Shown here: positions 17,759 to 25,083 of the stretch, piece by piece
Layout of the letters: the number at the start of each line of letters is the position of its first letter
Numbering within the stretch: the stretch's first letter is position 1
Assembly: GCF_003094615.1 (NCBI RefSeq)
Contig: NZ_QDKO01000022.1
Coordinates: 1-64,000 of the forward strand
From: Caulobacter radicis
Lineage (GTDB): Bacteria; Pseudomonadota; Alphaproteobacteria; Caulobacterales; Caulobacteraceae
DNA: 64,000 bases
Direction: 5' to 3'
Translations under genes and position numbers: made by a program
Notes under the pieces: generated by a model
The model's database searches: none
What the model was told of the DNA's origin: nothing
The model's input: the letters and a program-made list of their open reading frames with translations, nothing else

Positions 17759-19024
17759 TCAGCGCAGCGCGCCGGCCACCGGGGCCAGCTGGCCGTCGAC
17801 CTTCTCGGGGCGCACGCCCGTCACCTTGGCCAGCAGCGGATAGACGTCGACATTGTCGAACACCGGCAGGGTCTTGCCCGACTTGAAGGCCGGACCGCGA
17901 GCCACGAACACCGCCTGCATCAATGGATCGGCGTTGTCGAAGCCGTGGGCGCCGCCGTCGCGCTCGGGGCTGGTGCGCTTGGCCTGGGACTCGGCGGTGG
18001 TGATGTACCAGCCGGTCTGGGCCGAGCAGACGATCGGCGCGATGCGGCGGTTGGTTCCATAGTGCAGGCGGGCCGGGATCCTGGCCTTCTCCCAGCAGGT
18101 CATGTGCGCCTGCGGCTTGGTCAGGGCGACGGCGACCGCGGCCTCCTCGCCCTTGTTGGGATAGATGCCGGCGATGGCGCCCAGCCCCACATAGCGCAGC
18201 TTGGAGAGGTCGACCGCCTCGTCCAGCACGACGCGCTGCTTGCCCGGCAGCGGGGCCATGCCGTGGTCGGCGACGATGACGATGTTGGTGGTCTCATAGA
18301 GGCCGCGCGCCTTCAGGCCTTCGACCAGGCGGGCGATGGCGGCGTCGACGTCGGCCGCGGCCTTGCGCACCTCGGCCGAGTCCGGGCCGTAGCGGTGGCC
18401 GGCGCTGTCGACGATGTCGAAATAGAGCGTGGCCAGACCCAGGGGCGCGTCCTTGGTCTCGTCGATCCACGACAGCAGGGTGTCGACGCGATCATTCGAA
18501 GGCTTCTTCTGGTCGAACACGGCCCACTTGGTCGGGCGCACGCCGTCGATCTGGGCTTCCGAGCCCGGCCAGAACATGGTGCCGGTCCTGACGCCCTGCT
18601 GCTCGGCGCTGACCCAGATCGGCTTGGCCATCTCCCACCAGCGGCTGTCGGTCACCGCGTCGCGGTTGCTGAGGGTGAAGGTCACGCCGGGGATCTGCGG
18701 ATCCTCCATCGTGTTGCCGACAATGCCGTTGTGGTCGGGGCGCTTGCCGGTGACCAGGGTGTAGTGGTTGGGGAAGGTCAGCGACGGAAACGACGGGCGC
18801 ATGGCCGCGCGCACGCCGTCGTCGGCCAGGGCCTTCATGGCCGGGGTGTCGCCGCGGTCCAGGTAGTCGGCGCGGAAGCCGTCGATCGAGACCAGGATGG
18901 TCAGCGGCGCCTTGGCTACGGAAGCCTGGGCCGAGGGTCCCTCGCCCACGGGGCGCGGCGCGGTCGCGCAGCCGGAGAGGACGGCGATCGCCAGGAATGC
19001 GGCGAAGCGGGAAAGAACGGTCAT
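17759..19024 (-). CDS. Exported alkaline phosphatase-superfamily phosphodiesterase/nucleotide pyrophosphatase, lipoprotein
   Basis: Protein of 421 residues of the ectonucleotide pyrophosphatase/phosphodiesterase (ENPP) group. A lipobox LSGC follows a short signal, so it is a lipoprotein. Metal and nucleophile motifs are plain: LVSIDGFRADYL (metal Asp), SFPSLTFPNHYTLVTG (the Thr is the nucleophile), DHNGIVGNTM, VDSAGHRYGP and VIVADHGMAPL with metal-binding Asp and His, and AHGFDNADPLMQAVFVARGP near the end. It should hydrolyse phosphodiester or pyrophosphate bonds of nucleotides or lipid headgroups in the envelope. ATG 19024 is chosen because the signal peptide begins there. Confidence 0.88.
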   Translation of the reverse strand: MTVLSRFAAFLAIAVLSGCATAPRPVGEGPSAQASVAKAPLTILVSIDGFRADYLDRGDTPAMKALADDGVRAAMRPSFPSLTFPNHYTLVTGKRPDHNGIVGNTMEDPQIPGVTFTLSNRDAVTDSRWWEMAKPIWVSAEQQGVRTGTMFWPGSEAQIDGVRPTKWAVFDQKKPSNDRVDTLLSWIDETKDAPLGLATLYFDIVDSAGHRYGPDSAEVRKAAADVDAAIARLVEGLKARGLYETTNIVIVADHGMAPLPGKQRVVLDEAVDLSKLRYVGLGAIAGIYPNKGEEAAVAVALTKPQAHMTCWEKARIPARLHYGTNRRIAPIVCSAQTGWYITTAESQAKRTSPERDGGAHGFDNADPLMQAVFVARGPAFKSGKTLPVFDNVDVYPLLAKVTGVRPEKVDGQLAPVAGALR

Positions 19025-19158
19025 GGCCGGGCCCTGAAGCAAAGAGTCCCGCCCCTATAGGACAGCTCGGCGACAATTCGTATTGCAGGCGCCAAACAAC
19101 TTGGCCGACCTGCGTTCCATCGCCCATAGTCGCGGCAAGTTCATAAGGGAGTCGTCCG

Positions 19159-19188
19159 ATGTCGCCGCGCCAGGCCTGCGCCGCATGA
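19159..19188 (+). CDS. Putative 9-codon leader ORF overlapping the ABC ATPase start
   Basis: ATG 19159 is preceded by AAGGGAG at a 7-nt distance, the best ribosome binding site in this region. It encodes MSPRQACAA and ends with a TGA (19186-19188) that overlaps the ABC ATPase ATG at 19185 as ATGA. The ABC ATPase itself has no recognisable ribosome binding site before its ATG, so it could be translated by re-initiation after this short ORF. The alternative is that the annotated ATPase start is wrong, but upstream in-frame codons give no family-like sequence. Confidence 0.4.
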   Translation: MSPRQACAA

Positions 19189-20087
19189 GTTTCGCGCTCG
19201 AGGCCGAAGGGCTGACCAAGACCTACGGCGCCGTGCGGGCGCTGGACGACCTGACCCTCAAGATCCCCGCCGGCGGGGTGTTCGGCGTGCTGGGTCCCAA
19301 CGGCGCGGGCAAGAGCACCCTCTTCCGCATCGCCATGGGCTTGGTGCGGCCGACCTCGGGCGTCGCACGGCTGTCGGGCTCGCCGGCCGGTCACGCTTCG
19401 TCTCTGCGCCAGGTGGGCGCGATGATCGAGACACCGCGCTATCCGCCGTACCTGACTGCACGTGACGCGCTGAAGATGCTGGCCCTGCAGAGCGGCGCCC
19501 GCGACGTCGACATCGACGGCTGGCTGGATCGCGTGGGCCTGTCCGGCGCGGCCGACCGCAAGACCTCGACCTATTCGGTGGGCATGAAGCAGCGGCTGGG
19601 CCTGGCGGCGGTGTTCTTCACCCGCCCCACCCTGGCCATCCTGGACGAGCCGACCAGCGGCATGGATCCGGCCGGCATCCAGGAGATCCGCGAGCTGATC
19701 CGCCGCCTGGCCGCCGAGGAAGGCGCGACAATCATCCTGGCCAGCCACCAGCTGGACGAGGTGCGGCGCGTCTGCGACCGCGTGGCCATCCTGGCCAAGG
19801 GCAGGCTGGTGGCCGAGGGTCCCGTCGAGACCCTGGCCGGGCGCAAGCCGGCCCTGCACCTGGTCGCCAGCCCCGTGGCCCAGGTGCTGGAGATCCTCGG
19901 CGAGCAGGGCGCAGCAGACGGCCCCGACGCCGTCCTCGCCCAGATCGAGCGCAACGAGGCCCCCGCCCTGATCCGCGCCCTGGTCGGCGCCGGCGTCGAC
20001 ATCCACGAGGCCCGCTGGCGCGAGGCCGACCTGGAAAGCGCCTATCTCGACATCCTGCAAGCCAAGGAGCCGGCCGATGCTCGCTGA
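19185..20087 (+). CDS. ABC transporter ATP-binding protein
   Basis: ATPase subunit of 300 residues of the ABC-2/bacitracin-type exporter group. It shows ALEAEGLTKTYGAVRALDDL, Walker A GPNGAGKST at residues 37-45, signature YSVGMKQRLGLA, Walker B LAILDEPTSGMDP and the switch His in LASHQLDEVRRVCDRV. About 80 extra C-terminal residues are common in this group. It works with the permease that follows, overlapping its start by 11 nt. The start ATG 19185 overlaps the stop of a possible leader ORF. The substrate cannot be told from sequence. Confidence 0.9.
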   Translation: MSFALEAEGLTKTYGAVRALDDLTLKIPAGGVFGVLGPNGAGKSTLFRIAMGLVRPTSGVARLSGSPAGHASSLRQVGAMIETPRYPPYLTARDALKMLALQSGARDVDIDGWLDRVGLSGAADRKTSTYSVGMKQRLGLAAVFFTRPTLAILDEPTSGMDPAGIQEIRELIRRLAAEEGATIILASHQLDEVRRVCDRVAILAKGRLVAEGPVETLAGRKPALHLVASPVAQVLEILGEQGAADGPDAVLAQIERNEAPALIRALVGAGVDIHEARWREADLESAYLDILQAKEPADAR

Positions 20088-20883
20088 CGCCATCTCGGCC
20101 GAACGCTTCCGGCTGCTCAAGGACCGCGGCACGCTGTTCTGGGGCGTGCTGTTCGCCCCGATCGCGGGCCTGGCCCTGAACATCGGCGGCGAACTCTTCG
20201 CGCGCAGCCTGATGAAGGGCGCCCCGCCCATTCCGGTCGACCTGATCGGGCGGATGGTCAAGGCGCTGGCCGACGGGGCCTCGCCGGTGGTGGGCCTGTT
20301 CGTGCTGATCCTGTCGACGGCGGTGCTGGCCGGCGACTATCGCTGGGAGACATGGCGGCTGCTGACCCCGCGCAACGGCCGCGTGAACCTGCTGCTGGCC
20401 AAGCTGGCGACGGTGGCGGGCGCGGTGGCGATCAGCCTCGTGCTCTACGCCCTGGCCGCGGCCCTGGGCGGCCTGTTCAGCGCCGCCACCAGCGGCGGGC
20501 CCCTGGTGGCCTATCGCGGCTCGGCGGGCGTCGACCTGCTGGGGACCTTCGCGATCAGCTGGCTACAGCTGATGGTGCTGGTGGCGCTGTCGGCCGTGGT
20601 GGGCGTCGTCACCCGCTCGACCATGGGCGCGCTGATCGTCGGGCTGGTCTTCGCCGCCGTCCAGTCGATCGTCGCAAGCCAATTGCATGAGCCCAGCCTC
20701 AAGGCCCTGGCGATCCCGGCCTTCTCGGGCGACCTCCTGAAGACCGTGCTCCTGACGCCGCGCAGCGTCGTCGACGAACCGGCCCCTTGGGGCCTGGCGC
20801 TTGGTTTCCTCGCGGCCTGGCTGGCCGGCCTGTCGGCGGCGGCCCTGGCCCTCTTCCAGCGGCAGGACCTGACGCGGGAATGA
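20077..20883 (+). CDS. ABC transporter permease
   Basis: Integral membrane protein of 268 residues with six predicted helices, of the ABC-2 permease kind that pairs with the preceding ATPase. The N-terminus AISAERFRLLKDRGTLFWGVLFAPIAG and the loop GDYRWETWRLLTPRNGRVNLLLAKL are typical of such exporters. It overlaps the ATPase gene by 11 nt and the next gene by ATGA, so all three are translated from one message. Confidence 0.85.
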   Translation: MLADAISAERFRLLKDRGTLFWGVLFAPIAGLALNIGGELFARSLMKGAPPIPVDLIGRMVKALADGASPVVGLFVLILSTAVLAGDYRWETWRLLTPRNGRVNLLLAKLATVAGAVAISLVLYALAAALGGLFSAATSGGPLVAYRGSAGVDLLGTFAISWLQLMVLVALSAVVGVVTRSTMGALIVGLVFAAVQSIVASQLHEPSLKALAIPAFSGDLLKTVLLTPRSVVDEPAPWGLALGFLAAWLAGLSAAALALFQRQDLTRE

Positions 20884-21548
20884 CGAGATCGGTTTTCCTC
20901 CCCGCCGCCCGGCTTTCGTGGGCGGCGGCCTTCATGGCCTTTGCCAGCGCCGCCTGCGCCGCCCAGCCGGACTTCATGCTCTCGCCCGAGCAGCAGGCGA
21001 CCATCGAGAAGGCCGCCCTCGCCCGCGAGGCGGCCCTGGCCGAGGCGCGCAGGCTGCCGGCGCCGACGCCCGCCGCCTCCCCCACCGAGCGCAAGCCCGC
21101 CGCCTGCCGGATGACCTCCATCGCCGACGTCGCGCTGTGCCGCGAGAAGGTGCGGCTGCAAGGCAAATGGGTCGAGCGCGACGTCCGCTACGTGCGCGGC
21201 GCGGGCGGCGTGGGCTGGCTCGACTTCCAGGGGACCTACGAGGTCGTCGCGGGCCGCTACCGCCTGTCCTCCGACGCTCGTGGCGAGGCCCTGCGGCTGT
21301 GCTGGGAGCGTGACGCCCTGACCTGCGACACGGTGCTTGGGCCGCGTATCGACCAGTATGGCGGCGACGACCGCTACGTCGTCATCGCCCGCCGAGACCT
21401 GCCCGACGAGACGCCGCTGTTCTTCTACGTCGAGGCCCAGCCCGACGGCCCGGGCAAGGTGCATGGCCCGCTTACGTCCAGCGCTTTCGCACGCGATAAG
21501 CTGAAGCTGGCGCTGCCCGAGTTCGACGGGATCATCGTCAGTCGATGA
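20880..21548 (+). CDS. Hypothetical exported protein coupled to the ABC transporter
   Basis: Protein of 222 residues, not recognised. It has an N-terminal signal (AAAFMAFASAACAAQ), possibly a lipobox-like SAAC, followed by a short Ala/Glu helix (QQATIEKAALAREAALAEARRLPAP) and a Pro-rich linker. The rest is a beta-rich region with a run of aromatic residues (GWLDFQGTYEVVAGRYRL) and five Cys that could form disulfides. Its ATG overlaps the permease stop by 4 nt (20880-20883), so it is very likely the exporter's envelope partner. Confidence 0.65.
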   Translation: MTRSVFLPAARLSWAAAFMAFASAACAAQPDFMLSPEQQATIEKAALAREAALAEARRLPAPTPAASPTERKPAACRMTSIADVALCREKVRLQGKWVERDVRYVRGAGGVGWLDFQGTYEVVAGRYRLSSDARGEALRLCWERDALTCDTVLGPRIDQYGGDDRYVVIARRDLPDETPLFFYVEAQPDGPGKVHGPLTSSAFARDKLKLALPEFDGIIVSR

Positions 21549-21557
21549 TTGCATGCT

Positions 21558-21683
21558 CCCTCTCCCAGAGGGAGAGGGCCGGGGTGAGGCGTTACGGCGT
21601 CAGACGGAGCTCCGGCACATCGTCCAACCTCGTAACCTCTCATGGCTTCGCCACGGGCCCCTTCCTCTCTCAAAGAGAGAGGG
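21558..21683. repeat. Two REP-like hairpins (CCCTCTCCC family)
   Basis: CCCTCTCCC-AGA-GGGAGAGGG at 21558-21578 and CCTCTCTC-AAA-GAGAGAGG at 21665-21683 lie in the gap between the hypothetical gene and the ribosomal terminator. They belong to the same family as the element at 13075-13098. The 80 nt between them show no gene. Confidence 0.7.
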
Positions 21684-21700
21684 GTCGTACTCCGAACAGC

Positions 21701-21730
21701 AAAAAGGCCCCGGATCGCTCCGGGGCCTTC
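21701..21730 (-). terminator. Intrinsic terminator of the rplQ end of the ribosomal cluster
   Basis: GGCCCCGGA (21707-21715) pairs with TCCGGGGCC (21720-21728) across a 4-nt loop, and on the minus strand it is followed by five T. It lies about 20 nt after the rplQ stop and ends the cluster. Confidence 0.85.
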
Positions 21731-21752
21731 TCGTTTCAGCCTGGGCTGAAGA

Positions 21753-22166
21753 TCAGTCTTCGGCTTCGTTGGCGTAGACCGGACCCGAGTCCTTGCCCTT
21801 TTCCGAGACGTCGCGATCGACGAACTCGATCACGGCCATCGGGGCGTTGTCGCCGTAGCGGAAGCCGGCCTTCAGAACGCGGATGTAGCCGCCCTGACGG
21901 TCCTTGTAGCGCGGGCCGAGGACGGCGAAGAGCTTGCCGACTTGTTCGACGTCGCGGACCGAGCTGATGGCCTGACGACGAGCGTGCAGGTCGCCGCGCT
22001 TGGCCAGGGTGACCAGCTTTTCGACGATCGGACGCAGTTCCTTGGCCTTCGGCAGGGTGGTGACGATCTGCTCGTGCTTGATCAGCGAGGCCGACATGTT
22101 GGCGAACATGGCGGTGCGGTGAGCCGAGGTGCGGCCGAGTTTGCGGTGGGCGTAACCGTGACGCAT
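21753..22166 (-). CDS. rplQ: 50S ribosomal protein L17
   Basis: Ribosomal protein L17, 137 residues. The N-terminus [20 protein letters not shown] is the family signature, followed by [21 protein letters not shown] and [28 protein letters not shown] short acidic tail ends the protein. It is the last gene of the alpha operon, about 190 nt after rpoA; that gap contains a hairpin at 22299-22334. A terminator follows. Confidence 0.97.
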   Translation of the reverse strand: MRHGYAHRKLGRTSAHRTAMFANMSASLIKHEQIVTTLPKAKELRPIVEKLVTLAKRGDLHARRQAISSVRDVEQVGKLFAVLGPRYKDRQGGYIRVLKAGFRYGDNAPMAVIEFVDRDVSEKGKDSGPVYANEAED

Positions 22167-22298
22167 TTTGTATCTCCTGGGCTCTTGGCCCGAGCGGCGC
22201 GAAAGAAGCGCCTGTTGTCACCAGTCCCAGCTCGCTTCCCGGCCGGGTCAGAACGAAGCGCCGGGGCCCTCCACCGCTAGGCGGCTTCAAAAGGCCCA

Positions 22299-22334
22299 GG
22301 CCGCCCTCCGGTCCCGAAGGAACGGAAGGCGGCC
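22299..22334 (-). other. Hairpin between rpoA and rplQ
   Basis: GGCCGCCCTCCG (22299-22310) pairs with CGGAAGGCGGCC (22323-22334) with one mismatch. On the minus strand it is followed by TGGGCCTTTTG, a weak T-tract. It may reduce read-through or process the transcript between rpoA and rplQ. Confidence 0.5.
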
Positions 22335-22356
22335 CGGATTCAGCGCGATAGTCGTC

Positions 22357-23373
22357 TTAGATCTGGTCGTCGAACTTCTTGGCCAGGTCTTCGATGTTTT
22401 CCGGCGGCCAGTTCGGCACGTCCATGCCGAGGTGCAGGCCCATGCCGGCGAGAACTTCCTTGATCTCGTTCAGCGACTTGCGGCCGAAGTTCGGGGTGCG
22501 GAGCATCTCGGCTTCGGTCTTCTGGATCAGGTCGCCGATGTAGACGATGTTGTCGTTCTTCAGGCAGTTGGCCGAACGGACCGACAGTTCCAGCTCGTCG
22601 ACCTTCTTGAGCAGGGCCGGGTTGAACGGCAGCTCGGGCTTCGTTTCGTCCGCGGCCTTGGCCTTGGGCTCTTCGAAGGTGATGAAGATCTGCAGCTGGT
22701 CTTGCAGGATGCGAGCGGCGTAGGCCACGGCGTCCACCGGGGTGACGGCGCCGTTGGTCTCGACTTCCAGGGTCAGCTTGTCACGGTCCAGGCGCTGGCC
22801 TTCGCGGGTCGGCTCGACCTTGTAGGCCACGCGCTTGACCGGCGAGTACAGGGCGTCGACGGCGATCAGGCCGATCGGCGCGTCTTCCGGACGGTTCTGG
22901 TCGGCGGGGACGTAGCCCTTGCCGGTGTTGACCGTGAATTCCATGCGCACCGAACCGCCCTCGTCCAGCGTGCAGAGCACGTGGTCGGGGTTCAGGATTT
23001 CGATGTCGGCCGGGGTTTCGATCTGGCCAGCGGTGACCGGACCAGCGCCCGAGGCGCGCAGGGTCATGCGCTTGGGGCCCTCGGCGTGCATGCGCACGGC
23101 GAGTTGCTTGATATTCAGAACGATGTCGACGACGTCTTCACGAACGCCCTCGAGCGAGGAGAATTCGTGCACCACGCCATCGATCTGGATGGCGGTGACG
23201 GCGGCGCCTTGCAGCGACGAGAGGAGAACGCGACGCAGGGCGTTGCCGAGCGTCACACCGAAACCACGCTCGAGCGGTTCAGCGACGATGCGAGCCTTGC
23301 GGGTCGCGTCGGCGCCGGTTTCGATCTGCGGCTTCTCAGGACGGATCAGCTCGTTCCAGTTTCTTTCGATCAC
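22357..23373 (-). CDS. rpoA: RNA polymerase alpha subunit
   Basis: Alpha subunit of RNA polymerase, 338 residues. N-terminal assembly domain: [48 protein letters not shown]-terminal DNA- and activator-binding domain begins near residue 255 with [47 protein letters not shown], the usual 265-type determinant region. It sits between rpsK and rplQ as in most bacteria. Confidence 0.98.
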   Translation of the reverse strand: MIERNWNELIRPEKPQIETGADATRKARIVAEPLERGFGVTLGNALRRVLLSSLQGAAVTAIQIDGVVHEFSSLEGVREDVVDIVLNIKQLAVRMHAEGPKRMTLRASGAGPVTAGQIETPADIEILNPDHVLCTLDEGGSVRMEFTVNTGKGYVPADQNRPEDAPIGLIAVDALYSPVKRVAYKVEPTREGQRLDRDKLTLEVETNGAVTPVDAVAYAARILQDQLQIFITFEEPKAKAADETKPELPFNPALLKKVDELELSVRSANCLKNDNIVYIGDLIQKTEAEMLRTPNFGRKSLNEIKEVLAGMGLHLGMDVPNWPPENIEDLAKKFDDQI

Positions 23374-23446
23374 GTGGTGTCCCTTGAACGCGACTCGCCG
23401 GCCGCGTTTGACGCAGCCGGCGAAGGAGAATTGGATCTAAAAAATA

Positions 23447-23836
23447 CTAGACGCGACGGCGCTTGGGCGGACGGCAGCCGTTGTGCGGGATCGGCGTGAC
23501 GTCGCGGATCGTCGTGATGGTCATGCCAACGGCCTGCAGGGCGCGCAGGGCCGATTCACGACCCGAACCCGGACCCGAAACGTTGACTTCCAGGGTCTTC
23601 ACGCCGTGTTCCGCAGCCTTCTTGCCCGCGTCTTCGGCGGCCATCTGAGCGGCGTACGGGGTCGACTTGCGCGAGCCCTTGAAGCCCATCATGCCGGCGC
23701 TCGACCAGGAGATGGTGTTCCCCTGAGCGTCCGTGATGGTGATCATGGTGTTGTTGAACGAGGCGTTCACGTGCGCCACGCCCGAGGTGATGTTCTTGCG
23801 TTCGCGCTTTTTAACGCGACCCGGTTCCTTGGCCAT
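23447..23836 (-). CDS. rpsK: 30S ribosomal protein S11
   Basis: Ribosomal protein S11, 129 residues, with [34 protein letters not shown] and the C-terminal [19 protein letters not shown] that lies near the mRNA exit channel. It lies between rpsM and rpoA as in the standard alpha operon. The gap of 73 nt to rpoA shows no feature. Confidence 0.98.
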   Translation of the reverse strand: MAKEPGRVKKRERKNITSGVAHVNASFNNTMITITDAQGNTISWSSAGMMGFKGSRKSTPYAAQMAAEDAGKKAAEHGVKTLEVNVSGPGSGRESALRALQAVGMTITTIRDVTPIPHNGCRPPKRRRV

Positions 23837-23849
23837 CGGTCAGGCTACC

Positions 23850-24218
23850 TTACTTCTTCTTGCCGGCGATCGGCTTGGCCGGACCCTTGCGGGTACGAGC
23901 GTTCGTGTGGGTGCGCTGGCCGCGGACCGGCAGGCCCTTGCGGTGACGCAGGCCGCGGTAGCAGGCCAGGTCCATCAGACGCTTGATGTTCATCGAGTTT
24001 TCGCGACGCAGGTCGCCTTCCACGGTGAAATCACGGTCGATCGTCTCACGGATCTGAAGGACTTCCGCGTCGGTCAATTGATTGACGCGACGGGCGTCTT
24101 CGATGCCCACCGTCGTGACGATGTCACGAGCGGACTTCGGGCCGATGCCGTGAATGTACTGAAGCGCGATGACAACGCGCTTGTTCGTCGGGATGTTGAC
24201 GCCTGCGATACGGGCCAC
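23850..24218 (-). CDS. rpsM: 30S ribosomal protein S13
   Basis: Ribosomal protein S13, 122 residues from GTG 24218. That start matches the conserved N-terminus [18 protein letters not shown], and AGGAGA lies 9 nt before it. An in-frame extension of seven codons to 24239 would place the ribosome binding site inside the gene, so it is rejected. The C-terminus [18 protein letters not shown] is the usual basic tail. It is the first gene after the promoter at 24326-24353. Confidence 0.96.
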   Translation of the reverse strand: MARIAGVNIPTNKRVVIALQYIHGIGPKSARDIVTTVGIEDARRVNQLTDAEVLQIRETIDRDFTVEGDLRRENSMNIKRLMDLACYRGLRHRKGLPVRGQRTHTNARTRKGPAKPIAGKKK

Positions 24219-24325
24219 GTCTAATGTTCTCCTAGTCACGCACCAAAGACGCGAACGGCGCGCTCGGCCCGATCCGAAGACCCAGACCGACGCGCACAGA
24301 TCGCGCCCTTTCGCGGAAGCGCCCC

Positions 24326-24353
24326 GTTATAGGGATCGTTGCGCATCCGTCAA
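24326..24353 (-). promoter_or_regulatory. Promoter of the alpha operon (rpsM-rpsK-rpoA-rplQ)
   Basis: On the minus strand TTGACG (24353-24348) and TATAAC (24331-24326) are separated by 16 nt, close to the sigma-73/sigma-70 consensus. Transcription would begin about 24319, giving a leader of about 100 nt before rpsM. Two GANTC sites (24359-24363 and 24377-24381) lie immediately upstream inside a hairpin. Confidence 0.7.
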
Positions 24354-24357
24354 TGGC

Positions 24358-24382
24358 GGAATCCGTCATGAGGACGGATTCC
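24358..24382. other. Perfect hairpin with two GANTC sites, between adk and the alpha promoter
   Basis: GGAATCCGTC (24358-24367) pairs exactly with GACGGATTCC (24373-24382) around a 5-nt loop. It follows the adk stop by 9 nt but has no T-run on either strand, so it is at most a weak or factor-assisted terminator. Each arm carries one GANTC, the target of the CcrM methylase. Confidence 0.6.
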
Positions 24383-24390
24383 ATTAAAAC

Positions 24391-24960
24391 TTACGCCACG
24401 ACCGCGAGGGTCGCGTCGATCGAGGCGGCGACGGCTTCCACCGCCCCCATGCCGTCCACTTCCACCAGCTTGCCCTGCTCGCGATAGTACGGGAGCAGCG
24501 GCGCGGTGTCGGCGTTGTAGCGGGCCAGACGGTTCACGAAGGTCTCGGGGTTGTCGTCCGACCGCCCCTGCTCCGCGTATCGCTTGGTGATCCGCTCGAT
24601 CAAGGCCGGCTCGTCTACTTCGAGTCGCACGACGGAGTCGATCTTCTGGCCGCGCTTGGCCAGCATCACGTCCAGCGCCTGGGCCTGGGCCACGGTGCGC
24701 GGGAAGCCGTCGAAGATGGCGCCGCCGGCGGCCTCGGCCTCGGGCAGGCGCTCCTCGATGAGGGCGATGACGATTTCGTCGGTGACCAGGTCGCCGCGAT
24801 CCAGCACGCCCTTGACCTTCTGCCCGAGCTCCGAGCCCGAGGCGATGGCGGCGCGCAGCATGTCGCCGGTCGAGAGCTGGACCATGCCGCGTTGCTCGAC
24901 CAGCCGCTTGGCCTGGGTGCCCTTGCCCGCCCCGGGAGGGCCAAACAGGATCAAGTTCAT
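24391..24960 (-). CDS. adk: Adenylate kinase, short form
   Basis: Adenylate kinase, 189 residues, converting ATP and AMP to two ADP. P-loop GPPGAGKGT at residues 7-15, AMP-binding LSTGDMLRAA, then GGAIFDGFPRTVAQAQAL. The LID is the short kind, with no zinc Cys and about 25 residues less than the E. coli enzyme (residues near RYAEQGRSDDNPETF). ATG 24960 is chosen since the protein begins with MNLILFGPPG there and AAGGGG lies upstream. It lies between secY and rpsM, but is separated from secY by a terminator-like hairpin. Confidence 0.96.
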   Translation of the reverse strand: MNLILFGPPGAGKGTQAKRLVEQRGMVQLSTGDMLRAAIASGSELGQKVKGVLDRGDLVTDEIVIALIEERLPEAEAAGGAIFDGFPRTVAQAQALDVMLAKRGQKIDSVVRLEVDEPALIERITKRYAEQGRSDDNPETFVNRLARYNADTAPLLPYYREQGKLVEVDGMGAVEAVAASIDATLAVVA

Positions 24961-25027
24961 AAAAGCCCCTTCACGCGTTTCCCAGGGTCTGACGCCCCTC
25001 ACCGAGGGCAGACCTAGAATGCGTTCA

Positions 25028-25064
25028 AAGAAAACGGAAGCCGGATTGTGACAATCCGGCTTCC
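25028..25064 (-). terminator. Intrinsic terminator between secY and adk
   Basis: GGAAGCCGGATT (25036-25047) pairs perfectly with AATCCGGCTTCC (25053-25064), a 12-bp stem with 5-nt loop. On the minus strand GTTTTCTTTG follows, a good T-tract. It begins 20 nt after the secY stop (25084), so secY transcripts should end here at least partly. Confidence 0.8.
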
Positions 25065-25083
25065 GGGTGGTTTCACGCTTGCG

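Noticed and set aside
24219-24239. Longer S13 start at 24239
   Set aside because: The AGGAGA ribosome binding site would fall inside the gene, and the conserved N-terminus begins at GTG 24218.
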